This document shows, piece after piece, positions 47,480 through 59,757 of a stretch of 64,000 nucleotides of DNA (positions within the stretch are counted from its first letter, which is position 1; each line of letters opens with the position of its first letter). The translations under genes and the position numbers were made by a program. The DNA lies in contig CM076663.1 of assembly GCA_038496675.1 (NCBI GenBank), positions 499,399 to 563,398 on the forward strand. The letters run 5' to 3'. The notes under the pieces were generated by a model. It did no database searches. It saw only the letters and a program-made list of their open reading frames with translations, and had not been told where the DNA came from. The stretch comes from Rachycentron canadum (Eukaryota; Chordata; Actinopteri; Carangiformes; Rachycentridae).

Positions 47480-47645
47480 GTTTGTTTAACCTGCCCCCCC
47501 TCGCTAAATGTTTATCGCCGCCCCGCCAATGAGGCGTTCCGCATGAATTTAAATGAGATTCCCAAATGGGTTTTAAATTGGCTGGAGTCGATCGGGACGA
47601 GCTGGATGGCGGAGAGCGAGACTCGACCTGCCGATGCCCAGAGAT
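47480..47645. other. single-copy block upstream of grik5, candidate conserved non-coding element
   Basis: Contains AAATGTTTATCGCCGCCCCG and GCATGAATTTAAATGAGATT, with high complexity and no repeat partners in the window. It lies 1.5 kb upstream of coding exon 1, so it may be intronic or promoter-proximal. Confidence 0.3.
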
Positions 47646-48209
47646 GAAGTGAAAGATAAAAGCCACCGATGAAAGAGGAGAGAGACGGGGAGTTTGTCTG
47701 TTAAGTGATACAGATGATAGCGATAATGACAATCTAACTGTTTTCAAGCTAATATAGCACAGACTGATTATTATCTGTTGCTGTGAGCTGGATGTTGTGT
47801 CTGTTTGCTGGCAAACAGAGATGTGTTTGACAGTTTCTCCAAGTCTAGACTAAAGGGACAAGCTCTACACAACCTCATGGCTTTGAATACACAATGATTT
47901 CCTGGGTATAACTCCTGTGTATGGGTGCAATACCTGGGTTTAGAGCTACACCTCTTCTTACAAGCGCTGTCTCTGCTCAGAGGGTGAGGGGAAGTGGAGA
48001 AATGTTTCCAATACACTGAACCAAACCTCCATTAGAGCAAATAAACTACTATACACTTCATGTATTACTATGACTAAAGGAATAACTGAACATACGACAC
48101 AGAGAGCAGGAGAGAGGGAGGGAGAGAAGGAGAAGTCAGCGCTAACTGCTAAAGTAACTAACACATCACGTCTGCAGCACAGCAATAAAAACTCTGTTAA
48201 TAGTCCCAT

Positions 48210-48392
48210 AACCCTAACACAAATCCTAATCCTAACCCTAACCCTAATCCCAACCCTAACCCTAATCCTAATCCCAATCCCAATCCTAATCCTAACCCTA
48301 ATCCTAATCCTAACCCTAATCCTAACCCTAATCCTAATCCTAATCCTAATCCTAATCCTAATCCTAACCCTAATCCTAATCCTAATGCTAAT
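48210..48392 (+). repeat. degenerate interstitial telomere-like array
   Basis: About 30 hexamers of CCTAAT, CCCTAA and CCCAAT phase. The canonical vertebrate telomere repeat (CCCTAA on this strand) appears repeatedly but CCTAAT variants dominate. There is no chromosome end here, as unique sequence continues on both sides. Confidence 0.9.
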
Positions 48393-48458
48393 GTATCTTT
48401 GGCACCACTACACCTGAGTCTGTACAGGTGTATTGATGTTAAAGGTCCATAAATCAGA

Positions 48459-48685
48459 AAATGTCCCTACTTCTCCTTGATTTATTAGCTCAGTAAACGT
48501 TTTCCTAATGAGTTTATGGTCTCAGTCTCTAGTTTCAAGTCTTCAATACAACATCAGCAGGTCAGCTCCACCCCTCACTCCTCAGCTCCACCTTCTCCTC
48601 CAAATATGGTTTCTACTGGTTTAGAAAACCAAGATGGCCGACGGACAAATAAAACAGCAGCTCACAGATGAAGGTGACATCATGG
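48459..48685 (-). mobile_element. family C dispersed repeat, copy 8
   Basis: Core joined directly to the distal AGGTCAGCTCCACCCCTCAC and ACCAAGATGGCCGACGGAC blocks by an internal deletion. Confidence 0.9.
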
Positions 48686-50082
48686 AGTTGATTTTACTCC
48701 ACAGTTATGGTCTTCCTGTTGTAAACATGTTTATTTCTGCTGTCGTTGGACATTTTAACATGGAGTCTATGGACTGACTCACTGGACCAGACTCTAGTGG
48801 TCTGAAGAGGAACTGCAGAGTTCAGCTCCACAACAATCAGCAGCACATACAGAACCTGCACCATGAGCCACTCTGTTTAACACAGAAACCACCTTCACTG
48901 TCCCGTGGCGTTGAAAGATGCAAGCAGGAATTTGCATTCATCTGTATGTATGGGCACAGCGCTGCCAGAAACCAAGTGATTCACATTCACATTTATTTAA
49001 GTTCAAATGATTTACATAAAAAAGAAACGAAAAAAAAACGAATAAAACAGCAAAAAATATACAAGTGTGTTCATCTGAGAAAGAGCTCGAAGGAAAAGTG
49101 TTTTGAGCAGGTCTGAGATCAGCAGGAAGTTTGGTGCTAAAATACTGAACTGGACTGACAGTAATGTTCAGGTTGCTCTGTCTGTCCTTTGCTGAAGGTT
49201 TTACAGGACAGAAACACAGAGAGGAAATCCTCCATCGAAACACTCAAACTTTGGAAGATACCTGCTCAGACTGTTTTATTCAGACTGAAGCTTTGCAGCA
49301 AAATCATGGGAATGATTTGACTTTTCATTGGATTCAGTATCTGGTTCCCACAAACTAGCACCTGGGTCTCATTTCAGGCTCTTCAGACGCAGAGTCCAGG
49401 TCCAGTTTCTTGACAGTTTGTGGGTAAAATATACAGAACAAGACCGAGGAGAGTAATCTGATCGATACCTTTGTCTCACTCCTGAGAAGAAATCCCACTT
49501 TGCATGTGAGAAACTGAACCAATCAGGTTTCAGCTTCCTCCTCATCAAGTTTTCAAACTGGCTGACCTGCACTTGAAACTAACAGCGACTGTCTGAGAGG
49601 CCACAAGCTGCAGAGCGACCTGGTGTTTGCCAACGATAATGAGGACAACAGAGAAAATGAATTAAACAGAGAGAGGAAGGAAATGATGGAGAGCAGAAGA
49701 GGATGTGTGACAGGAAATAAGACACAGAGAGAAAGGGATAAAGAGAAGCAGAAAAACTGAAAATGAGATTAAGGAGCGACAGATGCAGATGGAAAAGGTT
49801 GTAAACAGGAGAGTGACGAATGAAAGAAAGAAGGCAACGATCTGAGTGACAGGAAATTGGGCAGAGAGAGACGTGATGAGAAATGAGAAATGGCTGCAGG
49901 TGGAAATAAACAACCCATGATAACAATTAATTAGGGTCTTTCCTGCAGGAAGTGCTATCATGTCAGCTAGCAAGCCGAGCCGTCGGGACCCCGCTGATAC
50001 CAAACCACCGCCGCAGTTCACTGCAGCAGCTCGGAGGCTAATCACAGCCGCAACTCCATTAACTGCTTTCAATCCCATCTCA

Positions 50083-50135
50083 TTTTACATTGGAGGCATT
50101 TAGCTGACACTCATTCACGGCGACTTACAGCGGAG
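50083..50135. repeat. degenerate copy of a common teleost transposon-derived repeat
   Basis: TTTACATTGGAGGCATTTAG then GGCGACTTACAGC resembles the fish repeat CATTTAGCAGACGC ... AAGCGACTTACA. Confidence 0.5.
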
Positions 50136-50433
50136 GAGCAGCAGAGCGGGAGGCCTTTAAAGTCCCGGTTCATCAGCTTTACAAGGGAAGACAGCGACGG
50201 TCAGAGCGGCGGCAAACGAATATTCCTGAAGACGTATGAGGCCGTGTTTTTGGATGATGAAGACAATAAGAAGTGGAAGTCTGAGTGGTGCCAAAAAAAA
50301 AAAAAAAGAAACACAACACAAACAATGCAAGGCTCCCTGGGTAATAGATCATTTTAAATGTCAACTGAATCCAATAAAATCTACAGGAAAGATCAGCGAT
50401 AGGTGAATGTACAGGCCCAGAGGTCAGGGGTCA

Positions 50434-50816
50434 TATACGGTCTAAAGGTAGATGTTAAACGTTCTCAGAGACTCAGAGCCTTAAATCCAGTTGTCAGGAC
50501 TTTGTGATGTCATAACAAAGCAGTCACTGCCCTCAGCCGCACGCCCCCAACCTCCGCCCACCTGGACCCACCATCCAATCCTGCAGGGTTTGGTTTCTCT
50601 GAGTGTTTTACCTGAAATCACTCAGAAAACAGCCAATCAGAAGAGAGGCTCAGATCCTCTCTTCTGATTGGCTGACTGGCCTGTTGTTCCTGGAGCCCAG
50701 AGTTCAGCCTGAGAGGAGATGGAAACTACACTCAGATGGTTTTTGGTTCTTAAAACACAAATATATCTTCTTATGGAGATCAACCCTATAATATAAAACA
50801 AAATATGGACCTTTAA
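50434..50816 (-). mobile_element. family A dispersed element, copy 6
   Basis: Inverted copy. At its low end it holds a single array unit (ATACGGTCTAAAGGTAGATG), then the conserved body, then the left terminus as TATGGACCTTTAA at 50804-50816. It shows the un-amplified state of the terminus. Confidence 0.85.
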
Positions 50817-51752
50817 TATAAAATATGGACATTTAATCATTAAAAATTGAAACCACTAACATAAACCTGGATTCATCCGAGCGCTGCAGACGACGCGACA
50901 CTGCACAACATAAACATGACACATTTTCTGGGTTGGCTCTCGCTGCAGCCAGTCGACAGAAATCCCTGCAGAAGAGCAGCTTCAGAGGTTTAGCTCAGCA
51001 GGACAAAAGCATCCCCAGCATTTTAAACTGAACCAGGCCACTTGGGTCAACATGAATACATTTCCCCACACAAAAGGTTGGAAAACATGCCTTTAATCTC
51101 CAAAAACCCAAACTGCTGCCCCTCCTCCAACATCACAGCAGTGTCTCAGGGTTATGTCCCAAATTTGACTTTCCTGCTTCATGCCTGACCTGCTGTTAGC
51201 TAATCTCCTTCAGCCAAAAGTGGAGCATCAGAGGCGGCTGTGAGCCTTTCTGATGTGAAGGATGATGTCTCCACTTCTTTTCAGATGCAATAAAAGAGGA
51301 AAAAAAGGCTTCCACCCAACAAAAGAGGAGCGATCCGTACAAAGCATTCTGTCTGTCGGCTAATGGCCCTTAATGCTCACCTAAAAATAGGATATTAGCT
51401 TCTCTCCCTTCAGGGGATAAGGAGATTTTGTTTTGCAGCGGCGGCATCATGAAGCACAGAGTGTTGCTGACTCAAACCACTATAATGACATGGTAATCCT
51501 CCCATTTATCCACTGACACACGACACATCTCTACCTCTGAAAACAGCAGGAGGAGGGAGGGAGGTTCGATTCCTGAACATCATGTCACCCTGCGGTACAG
51601 ACAGGAAACAGAATGACTGAGTGGAGACAACTTCACAGACAGGAGGGTGAAGTATCCTTTTTATTGACCTGGTGACGGCTGACAGGGTCAAAGGTCAACT
51701 CGGTCAATTTATCTATCATCACTCAGACTATCAGACATCATGTCCCCACAGG

Positions 51753-52110
51753 TTGAACCAGTCCACAACCTGAACCAGTCTCCATCCTGAACCAGTCCTC
51801 AACCTGAACCAGTCTCCATCCTGAACCAGTCTCCATCCTGAACCAGTCCTCAACCTGAACCAGTCCTCAACCTGAACCAGTCCTCATCCTGAACCAGTCC
51901 TCAACCTGAACCAGTCCTTAACCTGAACCAGTCTCCATCCTGAACCAGTCCTCAACCTGAACCAGTCCTCATCCTGAACCAGTCCTCATCCTGAACCAGT
52001 CCTAAACCTGAACCAGTCCTCAACCTGAACCAGTCCTCATCCTGAACCAGTCCTCATCCTGAACCAGTCTCCATCCTGAACCAGTCTCCATCCTGAACCA
52101 GTCTCCATCC
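51753..52110. repeat. 17-bp minisatellite
   Basis: About 21 copies of CCTGAACCAGTCCTCAA with a second main variant ending TCTCCAT. The two variants are interspersed. Confidence 0.95.
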
Positions 52111-53774
52111 TCCAGCTGATCTCAGACTGAATGACAGTCTCCATTTCTTTCAGGACAACTCATTGGTTTTTTAAAACATTTCAATAAATTGTGTTTAATT
52201 TCCTTCATTCTCTGTGTCTCTGCTGCAACATGAGAGTCATGTCCCATGTGTTTCAGTACGAACATGAATCATCAGAACAGCCACACCAGTGTCACCAGTG
52301 TCACCAGTATTGAACCTGGAGGTTAATTAAATCTGATCCTGATTGAACCAGGTAACAATGAGCGTTTGTAATTAGTCATTTTACATTTGAATTACCTCAA
52401 CATGCCTCCACGTCACAGTTCATTCACACTGAATAAAACAGGATGAAACAGAGACGTGGCTGCGAGGCTGTCGGTCTGAGCCGGTTTAATAGGCCTCTGT
52501 TCGGCTGCTGAGGAGGCAAAGATGGAGGGATGATGAGGGAAGATGTGGGAGGAAGCACCAACGGAACAGAAGAAAGTAAAAGAGCTGATGGGAAGAAGAA
52601 CAACAAAGAGTTCAGCTTCCTGCTGCGTGATGGTTTTTTTCTCTGTTTTCCAGGAGAAAAGAGGAAAACATTATCTAAAGCTCATCATTCAGCAGCAGAG
52701 GAGCAGAGGAATCTGTCTTGGTGGCACCGGCGTCGAGACAGTTATCGACAACCTAAAGAGTTTCATGGCACATTATTCATCAGATAATTCAGAAACAGCA
52801 GTGGGGGGTATCGACAGAGGAGACGGATGCAGCCAAGAAAAACAACAGGAGGACGAGGAAAAGATTTTCAGACTCTTTAAACTAAAAGCGTCAGTTTGTC
52901 CTTTTTTTCATTTCTATTGAAGCGTTTGATGGAGTCGTTTAAATTGATGAGTATTAGATGTGCAGGGACTTTTCCTCATGGACCTTATGTTGCTGTTGCA
53001 ACATAAGCATCTGATGCTCAGAGTTTCTGTATTTTGTTCAATCCCGGGCTGTTTCACAAACAGCAGACTGACTGACTGTATTGATTTATTGATCGTATTC
53101 CCTTCCCAGCCTCAGCGCTGTGCTGTCTGAGAGATCACACCCAGAAAAAAAACTAGACTGAGGCAGCTGAGGATTGACAAATTTTGACATCTGTGCCCCA
53201 ATTCAGGGGCTGCATCCCTCAGAGGACGTGGCAGAGGACGAGGCTGTTATAAACCACGAAGGCCAAACCGAAATGAGACGGTCTGGTTGAAGAAGCTGTT
53301 GTCATTTGTTGCTGTTCTAGCGTGCGAAGGCCAAAGTGAGATGAGATGGGCTGGTTCAAATGGGATTGAAATGGGATAGTGAAGGTAAGTAGCAGAAAAT
53401 AAAACCTGCAATTTGTACCAATAAATAAAAGCTTGACTTTACAAACACAAAGAAAATGAAAATGTAAAGTTATGTATCTGCAAATTTTTGGTAAATGATC
53501 TTAAAAACAATCAACATCCTGGCAAAATGTTGTGTCCTCTCCCACTTTGTCACGACAACACAAGAGACATGAAGACTGGATTTCTGCTGTTTACCTCACG
53601 CTCATCATTAAAAATAGAAAGTGCTGCCATGATAACTCCACAGAGCTGTAACTTCCCGTGAACATGACAAACCTTTGTGCAACTCTTCGACTTCTGATAA
53701 ACCATGAAAGTCTTGAATCTGTTTGAGATTGAATGTGTCAGTGGGACCTTAAACAAAACGCCACCGACACGCAA
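52111..53774. other. no gene recognised
   Basis: The frames at 52530-52920 overlap each other in two phases and are not similar to any family I know. Confidence 0.55.
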
Positions 53775-53860
53775 CAACAACAGACAAACAACCATTCGTG
53801 TGACTACACACAGCCAGAGGTTTGAACCCCGAGGCTTCAGTGCTAACCGCTGGGCCGCCC
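53775..53860 (-). mobile_element. common teleost tRNA-like dispersed repeat, fragment
   Basis: On the minus strand: GGGCGGCCCAGCGGTTAGCA with an A-box-like word, then GGGGTTCAAACCTC with a B-box-like word, then a CGAATGGTTGTTTGTCTGT tail. It is the head of a repeat often seen in fish genomes. Confidence 0.65.
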
Positions 53861-54145
53861 TATGAGTTTTCACGACATCCAGAAACATTGACTGACACTT
53901 GTTTCCTCGCTGCCTTTAATACTATAATGTCTGTTTCAGTGAAAACAATCGTCCCAACAATTAGCAAATACAGGAAATCTGTCTCTATGTTTAATTGGAA
54001 CAACATCACAAGAGGAGAAAACACATAAGTTCACTCAGTGGAAACAGAGCGATGACTTTTCTGTGTCAGCACAGAGCTGAAAGCTGGAGGCTGTTCATGT
54101 AACCAAGGATGGAGGGACAAAAAAAGACATAATTATAAATCAACA

Positions 54146-54452
54146 AATTAATGCAGAAATAACAATTAAATATATATGTTAATGTATGTATTTATTGCAG
54201 CATTTCTACAATGTAGAACATTTTTCACTGCTAAAATATTTTTATTTTTACTTATTCATGCAATTCTACATTTATTTATTTTTTTATTTCTGTATTTCTA
54301 CTTTTATTTATTTCTGTGGCTGTATGTATCAGGTGGGCGGTCTGCTAAAGCCTCAGCCTAAAGTCAGCTTTACAAAAATAATACAATAATACAAAAATAG
54401 CATTTTTTCCAGTGCCTAAATGTTTTTATTTTCCATTTATTTCTGCACTGAT
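54146..54452. mobile_element. family E AT-rich inverted-terminal element, copy 1
   Basis: AATTAATGCAGAAATAAC on the left and ATTTATTTCTGCACTGAT on the right are imperfect inverted ends. The interior shares AAAGCCTCAGCCTAAAG and an AT-rich body with copy 2 at 57.4 kb. Confidence 0.75.
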
Positions 54453-55160
54453 GGAGGTCCTGTAGAAAAACAACAACAGGAAGTGATGAGTTAAAACAGG
54501 AGCCGATTAGAAACAGGGGCCTCTTACTAAAATATGACCAAACAGGTGATGTTTATAACCTGTGAACGTCTGTTTGTCTACAAACAGATGAAAGGAAAAG
54601 GTGTTAAACATCAAGGATGATTGTTCTGACTCAGTAGGAGAAAAACGCTGACTTCACATTTGTTTGTCAGTGTTTCATAACTGTGTGTACATCCACAGAG
54701 TACAGTGTGCCATCACGTTAAACTGAAGTGAAACCCCCCCCGTCCAACATCACATCCAATAATCGGCAGTCGTCACTGGGAGACAGACGCACAGAAGAGA
54801 CACTGAAAACTCTCTGAACCACTTCAAATGTCAAGTGGAATAAACCTGATAAACCCGCTGACATTTGTCTCAGCGCGACTCGAGCTGTGTCTGTAACCGA
54901 GCTGCAGCACAGCAGGCAACCTTTAACTGAAGTGTCCCCATATACCATGGTGGCGCCGGGGTCCCCAGAAGGTACAAAGGCCAACGCAGGTGTTAACACA
55001 GAAATGGATTCCTGGTTTGATGAGAGAGGAAGTGTTTAATTTGCTGTCAGAGGAAATTACTCTCAGGTCAGGTATGTAGAAGGAGGACAGCCTTGTGAGG
55101 GAAGAGTGAGGGTGATTCAACTAGAGAATCAGCTCTTTCTAACAAGCCCTGATTTGTCCT

Positions 55161-55408
55161 GTGTGACACTGACTTCAGTGATAAACTCCTGAAGGAAGTT
55201 AGTTCAGATCTGGATCAGTCTGAGCCTTTGACTGGAGCATTGCTGCTTTACTTCTGTGTGTTTATCCATCCATTCTCATCCTCCATCTTTGATAGAGACG
55301 TCTAGAGTCACGTCTCTACATGGGACGCTCCTATTGGCTCCAGTGGGTGATGTCACAGCCAATCAGAGTGTCTCCTTCAGAGGCCTAGCTGTCAGCTGCT
55401 TGTAGCCA
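55161..55408 (+). mobile_element. family B dispersed repeat, copy 4 (fullest)
   Basis: The most complete copy, ending GTCAGCTGCTTGTAGCC. It is very close to the copy at 7841-8075, suggesting recent spread. Confidence 0.88.
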
Positions 55409-55409
55409 A

Positions 55410-57365
55410 AGTAAATAGGATCAATCCTGATATGTGGCTGTAAGAAGGTTAAAGCAGAATCAAAAGGATTCAGGATTCACCCTCTCCCTCAACCTGTGAT
55501 ATGAATCTAAAACCTTGAAAACAAAGCTCCATAACATGTAATAAAGTGGAATGGACCTTTAAAGCTTCTGATTTTTGGGTCTTAAAACTCGTCTCTGCTG
55601 TTGTTAAATTTTATGCTCAGATGAGTTTTGGAGGAAAAGCTGCTCTCAGACGACTGTAACATAAAAGGAAGTGAAATGAGTCTCTCTGTTACCTCTTCTT
55701 GTCTCCTCTCCTCTTCTCTCACCTTCCTCTCTCATTGACACTCACTCCGTCCTCACCTCCCCCTCCTCCTCCTCTTCCTCTCTCACTTACAATAAATCTC
55801 TCCCCCCTCTCTAATTGACCCTCTCTCTCCCTGGTCTTCGTCCATCCTCCTCCTCTGAATTTGCTGACGGAGGAGTTTGTTGTTTTCCCCGCTGGCTCGC
55901 CTCTGGAGTTTTCACCCTGGCGGTCCGACTCTCTCGGGTGCAGAGGAGACCCAGGGGTCAATCTATCACCTTCACACTGCTGCAGCTGCCCTCCATGCAT
56001 CCGTTCATCCATCACTCTCTGTCCATCTGTTCTCACCCCTTTCTTTATGTTTCTCCTTCACTGTTTTTCTGCCTCTTGTATCATTTGGAATCAAACACAA
56101 CGTGGAAAAGGGTTTTAAATGGAAGAAACCTGCAGCAAATATGATGTTTGTCTGTTATAAAACCTCTGGAAGCCACAGTTCACACCTGCAGATCAATCAG
56201 ATATCAAGTTAAAACAAAAATCAAGCAGGAGTAGTTTTGGTCTTTTCCACCACACTGCGGTCAGGGTGTGAGGACAAAATCAAACTATCTGACCTCAGTT
56301 TTCCTTGTTCTCGTTTTTCAAAGTTGTGACGTCACCTATCAGTTTGTGAGCTGCTGTTTTAAAGCCTCTGAAGGACAGTGCTTGTAGAATAATGTCCAAA
56401 ATAGTAAGAATGATACATTTACAGTTAAAGAAATATGTAGCAGCAGAGAATTAAATTCTTAGATAATTCTGTCTTGATCAAAGTGTGTGAGAGGCAGAAA
56501 ATCTGTCTCTCATTGTACAGAGAGCACACGCTCCAATGTCAAAGCCTGACCTTCAGCAAACAATATAAAGAGAGAGAGAGGCTGATGGAGTGATGCAAAG
56601 AGAGAGAGAGTGAAGGCAGAGAAGAGAGCAGCAAAAGTGCAGAGGAACGAGAACGAGAGTGAAAGACAAAAGCAGAGAGGCCGATTTCATCCTGAAACGC
56701 GTGGATGAAACAAATGATCCGGTGAAGATACGACTTCATCCTCTGGATACAAACAACATGTGCAGTAGGAGCTGGGAGTGATTGAGCCCTGAACAAAGCC
56801 TGTGTTATCACCACAACAGCTGTGTTTATCGCCGCAGAAGCTCGGTGAACAAGGAGAGACGGGAAAGTGAGTGGTTTGAAGTGAAGCGTGCATTGTTTCA
56901 TAAATCCTTAATGAGAAAGCTTTCTCTTTAATAAGAGCAGATATGAGATACAAACAAAAGCAATAAAAAGAAAGAGGTTTGAAATCACTCAAATCTGCTT
57001 TCAATCTGTGCTCCAACAGCAAACATGAGCACAACTACACTGTTTAAGCTGCACAAATCACTTCATAAAAAATAGATATCTATGAAAGTTGTGTTTCGTG
57101 TGAGGATTAGTGCTCACTCTGACAAACCCACAGAGGATCATGATCAACTCGGTTTTTTTCTACTGCTGTTGGTTCATGGTTCATGGCTTGGTGACATGAC
57201 CAGCTGGTGGAGCCCAAACATTGAGCAAAAAGAGCAGGATTACAAACTGGACACAAACACCACGACACGCTCAGTCATAATGCTCTGTAACTGCTGAGTC
57301 GAAGCTAGGCAGCGATGTGCTAACTTTTTAAAGTGGCAACGTGACATCAGTATCAATCAATAATG
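55410..57365. other. no gene recognised; low-complexity CT and GA tracts
   Basis: C/T-rich sequence at 55680-55860 and GAGAGAGA at 56566-56612, with a short family C-like fragment (AAGTTGTGACGTCACCTATC) near 56320-56372. Confidence 0.5.
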
Positions 57366-57681
57366 AATAAATGCAGAAATAAACAATTATATACATAAAT
57401 GAAATGAACAAAATACAAACGTTTTGGAAATGAAAAAAGTACTATTTCTGTATTTTTACATTTATTTATTCCGGTATTTCTACATTTTGCATTCTACAAT
57501 GACTTATTTTTGTATTTGTATATTTCTGTGTTATGTTAAGTAGGTGGGGGGTCTAAAGCCTCAGTCTAAAGCCACATAGAAATGTAGAAACAAATAAATG
57601 AAAAAATACAGAAATAGCGTTTTTTCATGACCAAAATGTTTTTATTTTGCATTGATTTAATCATTTATTTCTGCATTTATT
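57366..57681. mobile_element. family E AT-rich inverted-terminal element, copy 2
   Basis: A perfect 18-bp terminal inverted repeat: AATAAATGCAGAAATAAA at 57366-57383 and its reverse complement at 57664-57681. The element is 316 bp, AT-rich, with a central AAAGCCTCAGTCTAAAGCC block and no coding capacity. Likely a miniature inverted-repeat element. Confidence 0.82.
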
Positions 57682-58663
57682 AATTCACACTTACACACTA
57701 CATTTTTTGATCTTCATCATCTGTCGGCTTCCTCTGTCGATAATCAGATGATGGTTAATGAACCACATTTTACAGCTGAGTCTCCTGAACGTCGCCTTTG
57801 GACCAAAACCAAATTCATTTTCATCCAGTATGAGCCAAACTGAGCTCAACACAACGACACAATACGTGTTTGACAAAGCAAATGAAAACAAAACAACATT
57901 CAATGTGATGGATGAGCTGCAGAAACATTTTTTTGTTTCATCTCATATCATAAACCACTGACTTCCTGGAAAGTAAGAAATATATCACTCAACACATTCA
58001 AGGTGTGCACGACCTGTTGCTGTAGCCTGACTCCTCAATGTCTGTACAGATACTAAACTCCTAAAGAAGGAGCACAATAATAACTGCCACAGCACAATGA
58101 GATGTTTGCAGGAATAAGCTCAAACATATTTGTTCAATCATTATTTTCAATGAACAGCGTCAGGCTGAATAATGAAGTGAAAATGAAACAATTCAGCCTG
58201 ATTATCCTGCTGCTTCGGTACTTGGATGAACACACTTGGTAACTTTCCACCACTGCAGCAGACAGAGCGAGAGAGAGACGCTTGGCAGAGGACGGAAAGA
58301 ATGAAAAAAAGGGAGATCAGAGAGAGGAATCAGAGAAATAAAGACGGAGAGTGAGGAGGAGGAGGAGGAAGATGAGAAATGAACAGAAGGTTTGTCTCCC
58401 ATGGGACCGTTCACACCTCTGACTGTCTCAGGTTGTGTTGCAGAGTAACACCAACAGAGAAGAGGAGTGAACCTCCAGGGGGAGCTTGGACATAAAAGAC
58501 AGGAAACAGCCACAGCGGGTCGCTCACGGAGGAGGAGGAGCATGATGAAGATGAGGAAGATGAGGAGGAGCTGTATTCTTAGATTTGTTGGTTCAGACAT
58601 GAAGAGTTCCTGCATTATTATTAGAAAACAGAAATGAGGTCCTTATAGTTCATGACTATGGTG

Positions 58664-59030
58664 AGGACACTGGGGAAAAAAGCTTCAATCAACCCCTCTG
58701 GGGGTTGAAGGTGAGCGACTGCCCCAAGCGATGGAGTATCAAGGGTCTTGTTCATGAGTGAAGGCAAGACAGCGGCGTCAGCTGTAATGTGGACCGGACC
58801 AATGTGGTGAACATGGAGTTGAGCCGGAAGCAAAGCTCCTGACAAGAGCTTTGGGAGTGACCGAAAGAATGAGACTGTGAAATACTTAGAGATAGGGTGA
58901 GGAGCTGGGAGTACCTGGATGCCTGGATGCCTCCTGGGCATGTCCAACTGCCAGGAGCTCAGGGTCCAGAACTTGCTGGAGGGACGACATATCCCATCTG
59001 GCCTGGGATGACCCAACTCCATCCTCTCCA
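58664..59030 (+). pseudogene. LINE reverse-transcriptase fragment, decayed
   Basis: Contains GGGTCTTGTTCATGAGTGA, CGTCAGCTGTAATGTGGACC, GAGCTTTGGGAGTGACCGAA and TTAGAGATAGGGTGAGGAGC in the order found in fish LINE ORF2 (…GVLFTSEG…SAVMRAL…HELWVMTER…LRDRVRSS…). Multiple indels break the frame. Joined at 59031 to a family C copy. Confidence 0.75.
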
Positions 59031-59031
59031 A

Positions 59032-59267
59032 TGACCATCAGGGGGCGACTCCACTGGTTGTTAAAGAAGTCAGATTGTATTGAAGTGTATGGGAAAATGT
59101 CCCTACTGTATTACCCAATCAGGACAGAGTACAGAGCAGGTCAGATCCACCCCTCACTCCTCCTCAGCTCCACCTTCTCCTCTCCTCCTCCTCTCACCAA
59201 GATGGCCGACAGACAAATTACAAACTGGAGGCTTCAAAACAACAGTGACGTCACGAAGGGTTGACGG
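59032..59267 (-). mobile_element. family C dispersed repeat, copy 9
   Basis: CATCAGGGGGCGACTCCACT, then the core with an internal deletion after ATGTCCCTACT, then CCAAGATGGCCGACAGACAA and ACTGGAGGCTTCAAAACAAC. It abuts a LINE remnant at 59030. Confidence 0.9.
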
Positions 59268-59636
59268 AGGTTGACGGAGGTTGACTTCCACTAGACAAAT
59301 ACATTGATATTTGCCTTTTCCTGCAGTCACAGTTTTGGGCTCATTGCACCTGATTTTATAAACATTTTCATGCTTAATTCTTCTTCATGCGTCTCTTGCC
59401 TACATCAAAGAACCATGGTTCATTGCTGAAATTAGACACTCGTAGTATTAAACGTGTGACTGCATTTACTTATCTCCATAAAAATATGACATTGATCCAC
59501 TTTTATGGAAAAAAAAAACACTTTCATTTACATTTCCTGGTTTCCACACCTTTTATTCACAATAAAAGGTTGATCTGTCAAAGCATTTGACTTTCAAAGG
59601 GTCCTTTCATGTAGTGTTGCTTTTCAATCCCCAAAG

Positions 59637-59757
59637 AGACCAAAAGGTGAACGCAGATTAGAAATGACCTCCACAGGCTTCCATCCTGAACAGTTTCCAC
59701 ATGAAGATTAAAGTTAACGAACCTCAGTTAAACCAGCCTGAGCTAAGATCTGGTCTG
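59637..59757 (+). repeat. family D dispersed repeat, copy 1
   Basis: AGACCAAAAGGTGAACGCAG through AACCAGCCTGAGCTAAGATC; inverted relative to 62952-63068. Confidence 0.82.

Noticed and set aside
48210..48392. chromosome end
   Set aside because: The telomere-like array is short, degenerate and flanked by unique sequence and a family C copy on both sides of the region.
52530..52920. two overlapping plus-strand frames of 85 and 125 codons
   Set aside because: Different phases of the same stretch with no family similarity.
58621..59031. 136-codon minus frame
   Set aside because: It is antisense to a decayed LINE fragment on the plus strand.
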